64,000 bases of DNA from positions 32,828 to 96,827 of the forward strand of contig CALQSB010000004.1 of NCBI GenBank assembly GCA_943333125.1, given 5' to 3'. How positions within the stretch are numbered: the stretch's first letter is position 1; each line of letters opens with the position of its first letter. Origin of the DNA: Chitinophaga pinensis. Lineage in GTDB: Bacteria > Bacteroidota > Bacteroidia > Chitinophagales > Chitinophagaceae. The position numbers and the translations under genes are program-made. Positions 16,855-25,787 of the stretch are shown in pieces. The notes beneath the pieces were generated by a model. That model was not told the origin of the DNA. It did no database searches and saw only the letters and a program-made list of their open reading frames with translations.

Positions 16855-18411
16855 TTATTTAGTTGACATTCTGATAACGGGAATAATCATCTCCTCAAGA
16901 CTTACCCCTCCATGCTGGAAGGTGTTTTTGTAATAATTCACAAAATGATTGTAGTTATTGGGATAGCATAAAAACAAATCGCCTTTTGCAAAAATGTAGG
17001 ATGAATTGACATTAGGAACAGGCAATCCTGCTTCTTTGGGATCCCTGAAAGCCAAAACATCTTTTGGTTCATAATTTAAATTTCTGCCATGTTTATATCT
17101 GAGGTTGGCTGTAGTTTGTTTGTCACCAATCACTTTTACAGCAGATTTCACCCTGGTACTTCCGTGATCTGTAGCTACGATGAGATTGATATTTTTTTCC
17201 GCTACTTTTTTTAACGCCTGATGAAGCGGGCTATGTTCAAACCAGCTGGCGGTTAAACTCCGGTAACTAGTTTCATCTCCTGCCAGCTCTTTCAACACTT
17301 CCATTTCAGTGCGGGCATGGCTTAACATATCAACAAAATTGTAGACAATAACATTAAAATCATTTTGCAATAAATTATGCATATTGTCCACCAGCTTCTG
17401 CCCATCCTGATTATTGGTGATTTTTGTATACGAAAATCTGATGTCGCCTTTTCCCATTTTTTTCAGGTTCGCTCTCAAAAAATCTTCTTCATATAAATTC
17501 TTTCCCCCTTCCTCGTCATCATTCTTCCACTGTGACGAAAATTGTTTTTCAATTTCTATAGGTAACATTCCAGCAAAAATGGCATTACGGGAGTATTGGG
17601 TTGCTGTAGGTAAAATTGAATAAAAAGTTTCTTCTTCATGAATGCGGAAACTTTCGGCAAATATGGGCTGAATGGTTTTCCATTGGTCGAATCTTAAATT
17701 ATCAATCAACACAAAAAACAAAGGAACTCCTTTTTGTAAATGAGGAAGCACTTTGAATTTTAATAAATTATGACTCATGATAGGCCCGTCTATACTTTTT
17801 GGGGAAACCCATGAAGCGTAATTTTTTGAAATGAATTTAAAAAATTCTGTATTGGCTTCCTGTTTCTGTGAAAAGAAAACTTCCTGCATTTCCGGACTAT
17901 CACTTTTTTGAATTTCAAGTTCCCAGTAAACCAGCTTTTTGTATATATCCATCCATTCCTGATAATTCAAATTGCCATTCAGCGCCATAAAAAGACTATT
18001 GAATTCCTGTTGATAAGCAGAAGTGGTTTTCTCTGCCACTAATCTTTTATTGTCAATCAGTTTTTTTAAGCTCAGCCAAACCTGATTAGGGTTAACGGGC
18101 TTAATCAAATAGTCGCTGATCTGGCTTCCTATCGCCTCATCCATTATATTTTCCGCTTCATTTTTGGTAATTAATACAACAGGAAGATTGTTGTTAATCT
18201 CTTTAATTTGCTGTAATGTTTGAAGTCCGGTTATGCCTGGCATCGTTTCATCAAGTAATACCACATCAACAATATTTTCTTTTACATATTCTACGGCATC
18301 AAATCCATTGGTTTTAGTTTGTACCTGATAACCTTTATTTTCCAGAAACATTATTTGCGAATTCAGGCTTTCTATTTCATCATCTACCCAAAGGATTTTT
18401 GCTATACTCAT
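16855..18411 (-). CDS. porX: PorX: T9SS response regulator with PglZ domain
   Basis: A 518-residue protein. The N-terminal receiver domain has the acidic pair Asp10-Asp11 and phospho-acceptor Asp54 (VVLLDETMPG). The C-terminal ~300 residues form a PglZ/alkaline-phosphatase-like domain, with metal-site segments VLIDNLRFDQW, ILPTATQYSRN, NFVDMLSHART and IVATDHGST. This two-domain architecture defines PorX, which with sensor PorY and sigma factor SigP controls T9SS genes in Porphyromonas; its PglZ domain acts on oligonucleotides. PorY is not in the window. Divergent from the HD gene over 164 bp. Confidence 0.95.
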   Translation of the reverse strand: MSIAKILWVDDEIESLNSQIMFLENKGYQVQTKTNGFDAVEYVKENIVDVVLLDETMPGITGLQTLQQIKEINNNLPVVLITKNEAENIMDEAIGSQISDYLIKPVNPNQVWLSLKKLIDNKRLVAEKTTSAYQQEFNSLFMALNGNLNYQEWMDIYKKLVYWELEIQKSDSPEMQEVFFSQKQEANTEFFKFISKNYASWVSPKSIDGPIMSHNLLKFKVLPHLQKGVPLFFVLIDNLRFDQWKTIQPIFAESFRIHEEETFYSILPTATQYSRNAIFAGMLPIEIEKQFSSQWKNDDEEGGKNLYEEDFLRANLKKMGKGDIRFSYTKITNNQDGQKLVDNMHNLLQNDFNVIVYNFVDMLSHARTEMEVLKELAGDETSYRSLTASWFEHSPLHQALKKVAEKNINLIVATDHGSTRVKSAVKVIGDKQTTANLRYKHGRNLNYEPKDVLAFRDPKEAGLPVPNVNSSYIFAKGDLFLCYPNNYNHFVNYYKNTFQHGGVSLEEMIIPVIRMSTK

Positions 18412-18575
18412 AATTTTAAGTTTAGGTGTTAAACGAGATTAAATTAATTAAATGTATTTTTAAAAGAGGAATTTCTTACAATCTATACAAATTTAATTTT
18501 TTAACCCAATGGTTTGTAGCTTTGTTCAGGAATCTAATTTGATTTAACACATCATTCCCAATTTAATCATATTTA

Positions 18576-19757
18576 ATGCGATTTCATAAAATTATAAATG
18601 ATCCGGTTTACGGATTTATCACCATTGATGATGAATTGATTTATAAAATTACTTCGCATCCTTATTATCAGAGGTTAAGGCGTATTCATCAGATGGCTAT
18701 GGCTCATTTGGTTTATCCGGGTGCCGTTCACACTAGATTGCATCATTCTCTGGGCGCTTATCACCTGATGAGATCTGCTCTTCATGAACTTTTATTAAAA
18801 GGCGTTGATATTACACCGGAAGAACAACAGGCAGCAAAAATTGCTATTCTGCTTCATGATATTGGCCACGGACCTTTTTCTCATGCTCTTGAACATGTTC
18901 TAGCTGAGCATCTGCACCATGAAGAACTTTCCCTTATGCTGATCAAAGAACTTAATGGAGAATTTGATGGCAAACTTCAAATGGCCTTGGATATTTTCAC
19001 CAATGTATATCCCAAAAAATTTCTTTACCAGTTAATTAGCAGCCAGCTGGATGTAGACAGAATGGACTATCTCACCCGTGACAGTTTTTTTACCGGTGTT
19101 AATGAAGGCGTTATCGCTTATGACAGAATATTAAAAATGCTGACTGTTCATAATGGCGAATTGATGGTAGAAGAAAAAGGCATCTATTCCATTGAGAAAT
19201 TTTTAATCGCCAGAAGATTGATGTACTGGCAGGTTTATCTTCATAAGACCGTTTTAAGTGCAGAACAGATGCTTCAACGCATTATTAAAAGAGCCAGGCA
19301 AATCAGTGCTGAATGTGCAGGACCGCTGAATAGTTTTATTAATCAGCCTATTGCAGAGGTAACTCTTGCACAATTTTGCAGTATTGATGATTATGATGTG
19401 ATGATGGCGATAAAACAGTGGTGCAATCACGACGATGTTGTTCTATCTACTTTATGCAAAGGAATTATTGACAGAAACCTGTTAAAGGTTAAGTATTTTT
19501 CCGAGCCTGTATCACAAAGTTTGCTGATTGAAAAAGCAGATGCAACGAAAAAGCAATTCAACTTGTCTGATGAAGAAGTAAAATGGCTTGTATTTAGTGG
19601 CGAGGCCTCCAGCAGCACTTATAACTTTGAGAATGAACATATTCATATTCTTTTCAAAGATGGAACAATAAAAGACATTACAGAAGTAGACAACGCATTG
19701 ATTAACGAAAACCTCAGGGGCAAGGTTAAAAAATATTACATTTGCTATCCTAGATAG
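18576..19757 (+). CDS. HD-domain phosphohydrolase (COG1078, dNTPase/SAMHD1-like)
   Basis: A 393-residue protein. The HD metal site is complete: HTRLHHSLG (about residue 49), ILLHDIGHGPFSHALEHV (about residue 91) and DVDRMDYLTRD (about residue 160). This architecture is shared by SAMHD1-like and COG1078 phosphohydrolases; the substrate in Bacteroidota is not settled, with deoxynucleotide triphosphates likely. It starts a rightward block with lpxD only 27 bp downstream. Divergence from porX and adjacency to the lipid A genes is a familiar arrangement in this phylum. Confidence 0.9.
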   Translation: MRFHKIINDPVYGFITIDDELIYKITSHPYYQRLRRIHQMAMAHLVYPGAVHTRLHHSLGAYHLMRSALHELLLKGVDITPEEQQAAKIAILLHDIGHGPFSHALEHVLAEHLHHEELSLMLIKELNGEFDGKLQMALDIFTNVYPKKFLYQLISSQLDVDRMDYLTRDSFFTGVNEGVIAYDRILKMLTVHNGELMVEEKGIYSIEKFLIARRLMYWQVYLHKTVLSAEQMLQRIIKRARQISAECAGPLNSFINQPIAEVTLAQFCSIDDYDVMMAIKQWCNHDDVVLSTLCKGIIDRNLLKVKYFSEPVSQSLLIEKADATKKQFNLSDEEVKWLVFSGEASSSTYNFENEHIHILFKDGTIKDITEVDNALINENLRGKVKKYYICYPR

Positions 19758-19784
19758 CCCATTGTAAAAGCTTGCCGAAATAAT

Positions 19785-20828
19785 ATGCAATTCAGCGCTG
19801 CACAAATAGCCCAGATAATTAACGGAACGGTTGAAGGCAACCCCGACATTGTGGTGAATTCCTTTGGCAGAATAGAAGAAGCGCACTCCGGACAACTGGC
19901 TTTTTTAGCAAATCCCAAATACGAAGATTACTTATATACTACAGGGGCTTCTATTATCATCATTAGTGATACTCAGGAAATCAAACAGGAAATCACCTCA
20001 ACTCTTATAAGAGTTCCTGATGCTTATTCGTCCTTTGCAGTTTTACTTGATAAATACCAACAATTAAAATCACAAATGCTTACCGGAATTCAGGAGCCAG
20101 TATTTATTCATGCCACGGTAAAAAAAGGGGACCATATTTTTATTGGTGCTTTTGCATATCTGGGAGAGCAGGTGATTATTGGCAATGGCTCGAAAATTCA
20201 TCCTGGTGCGTATCTTGGAAACAATGTAACCATTGGTGAAAATTCTATCATTCACCCTGGGGTAAAAATTTATCATGATTGCAAAATAGGATCCGGAGTG
20301 GTCATTCATGCAAATACTGTTATTGGTGGTGATGGATTTGGATTTGCTCCTCAGGCCGATGGTTCATTAAAAAAAGTGCCACAGATTGGGAATGTAATTA
20401 TTGAGGACTTTGTGGAAATCGGCTCTAATACCACTATCGACCGGGCTACAATAGGTAGCACCATCATCCGTTCGGGAGCTAAACTCGACAATCTCCTTCA
20501 GATTGCACATAATGTTGAAGTGGGAAATAATACAGTAATAGCTGCCCAAACAGGCGTAAGCGGCAGTACTAAAATTGGAAAAAATGTGATGATTGGTGGA
20601 CAAGCCGGTATCGTGGGACATATACAAATTGCTGACGGGACTAAAATTAATGCTCAGAGTGGAGTAAGTAAAACGATAAAATTACCTAATACCGCAGTTA
20701 CCGGATCTCCTGCTTATGATTATACATCAGCATTAAGGAGTCAGGCTATAGCAAAAAACCTCCCTCAGCTCGAAAAAAGAGTGAAAGAGCTTGAGGAAAT
20801 GGTTAAACGCTTACAAAACAATCAATAA
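19785..20828 (+). CDS. lpxD: UDP-3-O-(3-hydroxyacyl)glucosamine N-acyltransferase LpxD
   Basis: A 347-residue enzyme. The N-terminal uridine-binding domain (about 1-100) is followed by a left-handed beta-helix of hexapeptide repeats (VIIGNGSKIHPGAYLGNNVT). The catalytic His region is LDNLLQIAHNVEVGNNTVIA near residue 245, and a short C-terminal helix closes the protein. It adds the second acyl chain in lipid A synthesis at the cytoplasmic face. It is followed by lpxC-fabZ and lpxA in one direction. Confidence 0.97.
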   Translation: MQFSAAQIAQIINGTVEGNPDIVVNSFGRIEEAHSGQLAFLANPKYEDYLYTTGASIIIISDTQEIKQEITSTLIRVPDAYSSFAVLLDKYQQLKSQMLTGIQEPVFIHATVKKGDHIFIGAFAYLGEQVIIGNGSKIHPGAYLGNNVTIGENSIIHPGVKIYHDCKIGSGVVIHANTVIGGDGFGFAPQADGSLKKVPQIGNVIIEDFVEIGSNTTIDRATIGSTIIRSGAKLDNLLQIAHNVEVGNNTVIAAQTGVSGSTKIGKNVMIGGQAGIVGHIQIADGTKINAQSGVSKTIKLPNTAVTGSPAYDYTSALRSQAIAKNLPQLEKRVKELEEMVKRLQNNQ

Positions 20829-20876
20829 GGTTTCCTCCAAATCGCTTCTTGTAGCTCAAGGCTGATATTTTTGGAA

Positions 20877-20884
20877 TATCTTTG
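20877..20884 (+). promoter_or_regulatory. Possible -7 box (TATCTTTG) upstream of lpxC-fabZ
   Basis: TATCTTTG fits TAnnTTTG and lies 18 bp before the lpxC ATG. The nearest TTG upstream is 25 bp away, wider than the usual 19-21 bp, so an internal promoter is only a possibility. Confidence 0.35.
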
Positions 20885-20902
20885 CCGAAATTCAAAACAA
20901 GT

Positions 20903-22312
20903 ATGGATAAGAATTTTAACCCCGACAGGCAACACACATTAGCTGAATCTATAAGCATTTCTGGAACAGGCTTGCATACAGGGATTAACGTGGACATGAC
21001 TTTGCGACCGGCGAATCCTGGTTTCGGCTATCAATTCCAAAGGAGTGACTTGCCTGGTACACCAATAATAAAAGCAGATTGCGATTTAGTTACAGATACT
21101 TCAAGAGGTACCACACTGGAACAAAATCAAGTGAAAGTAAGTACTGTAGAGCATATCCTAGCCGCTTTGGTGGGAATGGGTGTTGATAATTGTTTGATTG
21201 AAATAAACGGACCAGAAATTCCAATCATCGATGGAAGCAGCAGTCCTTTTGTTGAAATAATTGAGCAGGTAGGTGTTGTTGAACAGGATGCAGCCAAGGC
21301 ATGGTATACCATCGATACCAATATTACTTTTTACGATGAAAAGAAAAGAGTAGAAATGACTGCTCTTCCTGCTACTAATTATGAAATTACTACACTTATT
21401 GATTTCAATAGTTCTGTTTTGGGCACTCAGCATGCAAGCCTGAAAAATATGCGTGATTTTAAACCAGAAATAAGCCCTTGCCGAACTTTTTGTTTTCTTC
21501 ACGAACTGGAAATGCTATTGGATAACAATCTTATTAAAGGCGGAGACATCAATAATGCTATCGTTGTAGTAGATAAGCCTATTAATAAATCAGAAATGGA
21601 GCGTCTGGCAAAAGCTTTTGGCAGAACAACCGTTGAAGTAAAAACCGAAGGCTATTTAAATAACCTCGAATTACATTTTCCTAATGAGCCTGCAAGACAT
21701 AAGTTACTAGATGTAATTGGTGATTTAGCTTTAATTGGCTACCCTATCAAATCACATATCATTGCCAACAGGCCCGGACACAGCAGTAATGTGGAGTTTG
21801 CAAAGAAAATCAAACAATACATCAAGAAGAACAAACATACCAAGGACGTTCCTGTTTATGACCCGACACGTCCACCGGTTTATTCTCTGCAGCAAATCGA
21901 AAAAACACTTCCACACAGATATCCTTTTTTGTTGGTGGATAAAATTGTTGAACTAAGCGACACATGTATTGTAGGAATAAAAAATGTTACTTTCAATGAG
22001 TTTTTCTTTCAAGGCCACTTCCCGGGAAATCCTGTGATGCCGGGCGTTTTACAAATAGAAGCCCTGGCGCAAACAGGAGGAATCCTTTGTATCAACACCA
22101 TGCCTGAAGGGGATTATGATACTTATTTTTTAAAAATAGACAATTGTAAATTCAAGCAAAAAGTAGTACCAGGAGATACTATGATATTGAAGATGGAATT
22201 GATTGAACCAATAAGAAGAGGTATTTGTGTAATGAGAGGCAGCGTTTATGTTGCCAATAAACTCTGTACTGAAGGTGAGTTTACCGCTCAACTGGTTAAG
22301 AGAAATAAATAA
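20903..22312 (+). CDS. lpxC-fabZ: Bifunctional LpxC deacetylase / FabZ dehydratase
   Basis: A 469-residue fusion, starting at ATG 20903 (MDKNFNPDRQHTLAES). The first ~310 residues are LpxC, the zinc UDP-3-O-acyl-GlcNAc deacetylase, with STVEHILAALVGMG and RHKLLDVIGDLALIG carrying the metal ligands and GHSSNVEFA nearby. The last ~145 residues are FabZ, 3-hydroxyacyl-ACP dehydratase, with HRYPFLLVDKI and the active-site segment FQGHFPGNPVMPGVLQIEAL. The fusion of the committed lipid A step with fatty-acid dehydration is characteristic of Bacteroidota and may balance shared hydroxyacyl-ACP. Confidence 0.97.
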   Translation: MDKNFNPDRQHTLAESISISGTGLHTGINVDMTLRPANPGFGYQFQRSDLPGTPIIKADCDLVTDTSRGTTLEQNQVKVSTVEHILAALVGMGVDNCLIEINGPEIPIIDGSSSPFVEIIEQVGVVEQDAAKAWYTIDTNITFYDEKKRVEMTALPATNYEITTLIDFNSSVLGTQHASLKNMRDFKPEISPCRTFCFLHELEMLLDNNLIKGGDINNAIVVVDKPINKSEMERLAKAFGRTTVEVKTEGYLNNLELHFPNEPARHKLLDVIGDLALIGYPIKSHIIANRPGHSSNVEFAKKIKQYIKKNKHTKDVPVYDPTRPPVYSLQQIEKTLPHRYPFLLVDKIVELSDTCIVGIKNVTFNEFFFQGHFPGNPVMPGVLQIEALAQTGGILCINTMPEGDYDTYFLKIDNCKFKQKVVPGDTMILKMELIEPIRRGICVMRGSVYVANKLCTEGEFTAQLVKRNK

Positions 22313-22381
22313 GGTCATTAGATTACACTAAACAATAATAGCTATAATTAGCACATAGATTTTTTGAAATAAAACTATAAA

Positions 22382-23179
22382 ATGATTCATCCACACACAT
22401 ACATACACCCCAATGCGAAAATCGCAACCAATGTGAAGATTGATCCATTTAGTGTGATACATCACAATGTGGAAATTGGCAGCGGCACCTGGATTGGAAG
22501 TAATGTAACCATCATGGAAGGTGCTAGAATTGGCAACAACTGCCGTGTTTTTCCAGGAGCAGTTATTGCAGGTATTCCACAAGATTTAAAATATGAGGGT
22601 GAAAATACAACCGTTGAAATCGGCAACAATACTACCATCAGAGAATTTGTAACCATCAACAGAGGAAGCAAAGACAAATGGACAACCAAAGTTGGTGACA
22701 ATTGCCTTATTATGGCTTATAGTCATATTGCGCACGATTGTATCATTGGCAACAATTGCATCATGAGCAACAACACACAAATGGCAGGACACGTAAGCCT
22801 TGGTGATTATTCCATTTTAGCAGGTATGTGTGCTGTACATCAGTTTGTGCAGATCGGACAACATGCATTCGTTGCCGGTGGCTCTTTGGTTAGTAAAGAT
22901 GTGCCGCCTTATATAAAAGCAGGACGTACGCCTTTGAGTTATGCCGGCGTAAATTCGGTAGGATTAAAACGCAGAGGATTTTCTCTCGACAGAATAAATC
23001 ATATTTTAGACATCTACAGAATCATTTACAACAAAAACCTCAATACTTCTCAGGCCTTGAATTTCATAGAAGAAGAATTAGCGGCTACGGATGAGCGGGA
23101 TGAGATCGTAACCTTCATCCGTGAGAGCGGAAGAGGTATCATCAAACGCTTCAGTAAAGGAAGTATGGATGACGAATAG
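22382..23179 (+). CDS. lpxA: UDP-N-acetylglucosamine O-acyltransferase LpxA
   Basis: A 265-residue beta-helix acyltransferase, first enzyme of lipid A synthesis. Hexapeptide repeats fill residues ~10-185. The catalytic His segment is NTQMAGHVSLGDYSILAGMC, followed by HQFVQIGQHAFVAGGS, a hallmark of LpxA. A helical C-terminal bundle completes it. The ABC ATPase starts nine bases after its stop, suggesting cotranscription; in many relatives efp is the next gene instead. Confidence 0.97.
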   Translation: MIHPHTYIHPNAKIATNVKIDPFSVIHHNVEIGSGTWIGSNVTIMEGARIGNNCRVFPGAVIAGIPQDLKYEGENTTVEIGNNTTIREFVTINRGSKDKWTTKVGDNCLIMAYSHIAHDCIIGNNCIMSNNTQMAGHVSLGDYSILAGMCAVHQFVQIGQHAFVAGGSLVSKDVPPYIKAGRTPLSYAGVNSVGLKRRGFSLDRINHILDIYRIIYNKNLNTSQALNFIEEELAATDERDEIVTFIRESGRGIIKRFSKGSMDDE

Positions 23180-23188
23180 TTTTTACCA

Positions 23189-23803
23189 ATGCAAATCACT
23201 TTAACCAATAGCGGCAAACGATTCAACAGAGAGTGGATTTTTCGTGGGATGGATTTTGTTTTTTTTTCCGGAAAAAAATATGCCATAACAGGCGCTAATG
23301 GTTCCGGAAAATCAACCCTATTGCAGGTATTGGCAGGTGCGCTCATGCACAGTGAAGGAAAAATTATTTACTCCGCAGAAAATAATACTAGTATTTCTGA
23401 AGAAACTGCTTTTAAACATATTTCCATCGCAGCTCCTTATCTGGATTTGATTGAAGAAATGACAGCAACAGAATTTTTACAATTTCATTCCACATTCAAA
23501 AAATTATCCAAAACCATTCCAGATATTTTATCTACAGTCGGGCTTCATGAAGCTGCATATAAACAAATCAGATATTACAGCAGCGGAATGAAACAAAGAT
23601 TAAAACTGGCCCAGGCATTTTTTAGCGATACTTCTGTTTTACTTCTCGACGAACCCACAACTAATCTAGATATTCCAGGCATCAATCTTTATAAAGAACT
23701 CATTCAAAATTATTCAAAAAACAGACTGGTTATTGTATGTAGCAATGACAAGTATGAATATGATTTTTGTGAGACAGTGATTCCAATTGAAGAATATAAA
23801 TAA
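23189..23803 (+). CDS. ABC transporter ATP-binding protein (partner unknown)
   Basis: A 204-residue single ATPase domain. The Walker A is GANGSGKSTLL, the ABC signature YSSGMKQRLKLAQA, and Walker B with the catalytic Glu is VLLLDEPTTNLD. A CcmA-like small exporter ATPase is the nearest impression. No membrane component lies beside it, so the transported substrate is unknown. It is probably cotranscribed with lpxA (nine-base gap). Confidence 0.9.
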   Translation: MQITLTNSGKRFNREWIFRGMDFVFFSGKKYAITGANGSGKSTLLQVLAGALMHSEGKIIYSAENNTSISEETAFKHISIAAPYLDLIEEMTATEFLQFHSTFKKLSKTIPDILSTVGLHEAAYKQIRYYSSGMKQRLKLAQAFFSDTSVLLLDEPTTNLDIPGINLYKELIQNYSKNRLVIVCSNDKYEYDFCETVIPIEEYK

Positions 23804-23875
23804 GTTATGCTTTTGGTCGCTGTGATTTTTTTGAGATTGTGTTTTTAGTGTCAAACTATTTAAGCACACGATACA

Positions 23876-23905
23876 CAACACCCCTTACAGGAGACATTGC
23901 TGGGA
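23876..23905. repeat. Short intergenic repeat related to the hairpin at 37412
   Basis: The stretch around CCCCTTACAGGAGACATTG resembles the right half of the hairpin at 37418-37444 (about 22 of 27 bases agree by eye), but its left arm no longer pairs. It is probably a decayed member of a dispersed intergenic family. Confidence 0.4.
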
Positions 23906-23955
23906 AAGTATATAAAACATAATCAACTTATCCATTGGGGGATCGAGGGGGCATC

Positions 23956-25170
23956 CTACCTCCTACTCGCAATCAACAAATTCAAATCCGTATACTTCAA
24001 ATCAAATCTTTCACTCAGGAAGAAATTCGTCAGACTACCTTTGAATAAATAAATACCGCTGCGGATATTCATCTTATGCCAGATAATGCTGTCAATCCCT
24101 CCGTCTTCCCCTGTTTCGAGTAATAAAGGCATTAACACATTACTAATCGCCTGTGAAGCTGTACGAGCAAATCCGCTGGGTATATTAGGCACACAATAAT
24201 GTATCACGTCATATTTGGTAAAAATTGGATTCTCATGAGAAGTCACCTGACTCGTTTCAAAACAACCTCCATGGTCAATACTTACATCTACAATCACAGA
24301 ACCAGGCCTCATATTGCTCACCATGACTTCAGATACAACCACAGGTGTTCTTCCTGTTGCACCACTTAGTGCGCCGATTGCCACATCACAAGTCTTTAAT
24401 TGTTTACCCAGAATTTTTGGTTCAATTACTGAGGTCCACATTCTTACTCCTATATTATTTTGTAAACGCTTCAGCCTGTAAATGCTGTTATCAAAAACCT
24501 TTACACTTGCCCCCATGGCCAATGCAGTTCTTGCCGCATATTCGCCAACGATACCTGCACCAATGATGATTACTTTTGTAGGTGGAATTCCACTGATGCC
24601 CCCTACCAGAACACCTTTTCCATTATTGGCATTGCTTAAATACTGTCCCGCAATAAGCATGATGGCACTTCCGGCTATCTCGCTCATACTTCTCACTATT
24701 GGGTTATGTCCACTGTCGTCTTTAAGATTTTCGAAACTTATCGCCGTTACTTTTTTCGCCATCATTTTTTCAAGAATAGTTTTCTTCATGATAGCCATAT
24801 GTATCGGAGAAATGATGGTCGTATTCGAATTTAACAGCTCACAATCTTCTTCACTTACCGGTGCGCTTTTTACAATTATCTGGCAGTTAAATATTTCTTT
24901 CTTTTCATAAACAATTCTTACCCCGGATTCGCTGTAATCATTGTCACTGTAATTAGAGCCTTTGCCTGCATTGGATTCCATAATTACATTATGACCATTG
25001 GCAATGAGCACTCCTGCACCTTCGGGAGTAAGGGCAATTCTGTTTTCGTTGAAAGAAGTTTCCTTTGGAATGCCAATAGACAGTGATTCTCCTTTGGGTT
25101 TTACATCCAGCTTCTCTTCTTGTGTTTCATAAGAAAATGAAGAGGAAACGAAAGGTTTTGAAGTAGCCAT
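23956..25170 (-). CDS. ald: Alanine dehydrogenase family enzyme
   Basis: A 404-residue protein. The N-terminal catalytic domain begins GIPKETSFNENRIALTPEG, typical of the alanine dehydrogenase/transhydrogenase family. The Rossmann NAD site is VIIIGAGIVGEYAARTALAM near residue 210. Later segments include VSIDHGGCFETS and HYCVPNIPSGFARTASQAIS. The reaction is oxidative deamination of L-alanine to pyruvate with NAD+. It is longer than the classical ~370-residue enzyme because of an N-terminal extension (residues 1-30). It is followed upstream by tsaE on the same strand, a recurrent Bacteroidota pairing. Confidence 0.88.
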   Translation of the reverse strand: MATSKPFVSSSFSYETQEEKLDVKPKGESLSIGIPKETSFNENRIALTPEGAGVLIANGHNVIMESNAGKGSNYSDNDYSESGVRIVYEKKEIFNCQIIVKSAPVSEEDCELLNSNTTIISPIHMAIMKKTILEKMMAKKVTAISFENLKDDSGHNPIVRSMSEIAGSAIMLIAGQYLSNANNGKGVLVGGISGIPPTKVIIIGAGIVGEYAARTALAMGASVKVFDNSIYRLKRLQNNIGVRMWTSVIEPKILGKQLKTCDVAIGALSGATGRTPVVVSEVMVSNMRPGSVIVDVSIDHGGCFETSQVTSHENPIFTKYDVIHYCVPNIPSGFARTASQAISNVLMPLLLETGEDGGIDSIIWHKMNIRSGIYLFKGSLTNFFLSERFDLKYTDLNLLIASRR

Positions 25171-25311
25171 AATGTCAATGCTATTTTTAGTTTTGCCACA
25201 AAGGAACTAAAGCAGAAAGAAACACGAAGTTTGTTCAAGCAGTTAGTATTTGTGGTAGTTGGTTTGTTACTAGAACTTATTTTGTTTGTGAATAAGAAAC
25301 TATTCAACAAT

Positions 25312-25725
25312 TTACAACTTTAATTTAATGTTTCGTGTGTCAGTATCTATAGTATGGATATAAACATGAATCACATCCGTTGGAAAAATTCCTGGAGCTT
25401 TTTCAGGCCACTCTACAAAACAATAATTACCGGAATACAAACAATCTTCAACTCCGGCAACAACAGCTTCGGCTTCATCCTTTAACCGATACAAATCTAT
25501 ATGATAAATAGATTTCCCGGAGTCCTGAACATACTCATTAATAATGGAAAATGTAGGACTGCTCAATCCGTTCCGGACACCCAATAGCATACAAACGGTA
25601 TTGATAAAAGTTGTTTTGCCAGCACCCATTTCGCCATGAAAAGCAAAACATTTCGAGGTGCTGGTGTTATCAAGAAACCATTTTGCTGTATTGCTGATAT
25701 CTGTCAGCTTGTAATTGAGCTCCAT
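25312..25725 (-). CDS. tsaE: tRNA t6A biosynthesis ATPase TsaE
   Basis: A 137-residue P-loop protein. The Walker A is HGEMGAGKTTFINTV, the SSPTFSIINEY switch segment follows, and HIDLYRLKDEAEA carries the further conserved Asp. TsaE drives turnover of the TsaB-TsaD complex that makes threonylcarbamoyladenosine at position 37 of ANN-decoding tRNAs. The partners are not in this window. It is divergent from copA across 62 bp. Confidence 0.95.
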   Translation of the reverse strand: MELNYKLTDISNTAKWFLDNTSTSKCFAFHGEMGAGKTTFINTVCMLLGVRNGLSSPTFSIINEYVQDSGKSIYHIDLYRLKDEAEAVVAGVEDCLYSGNYCFVEWPEKAPGIFPTDVIHVYIHTIDTDTRNIKLKL

Positions 25726-25787
25726 AATGCAAAGATATTTTCATAATTAGTAACAAGTGTAGGATATTTAAAAGATAATTTTGTGAC

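Noticed and set aside
19512..19895. 127-codon minus-strand ORF across the HD gene end and lpxD start
   Set aside because: It overlaps two well-supported genes on the other strand and shows no protein pattern.
25185..25230. Possible CTTTGTG-type intergenic repeat upstream of ald
   Set aside because: Faint resemblance to the stretch at 37521-37586 (shared CTTTGTG and CTTTAG), too degenerate to call by eye.
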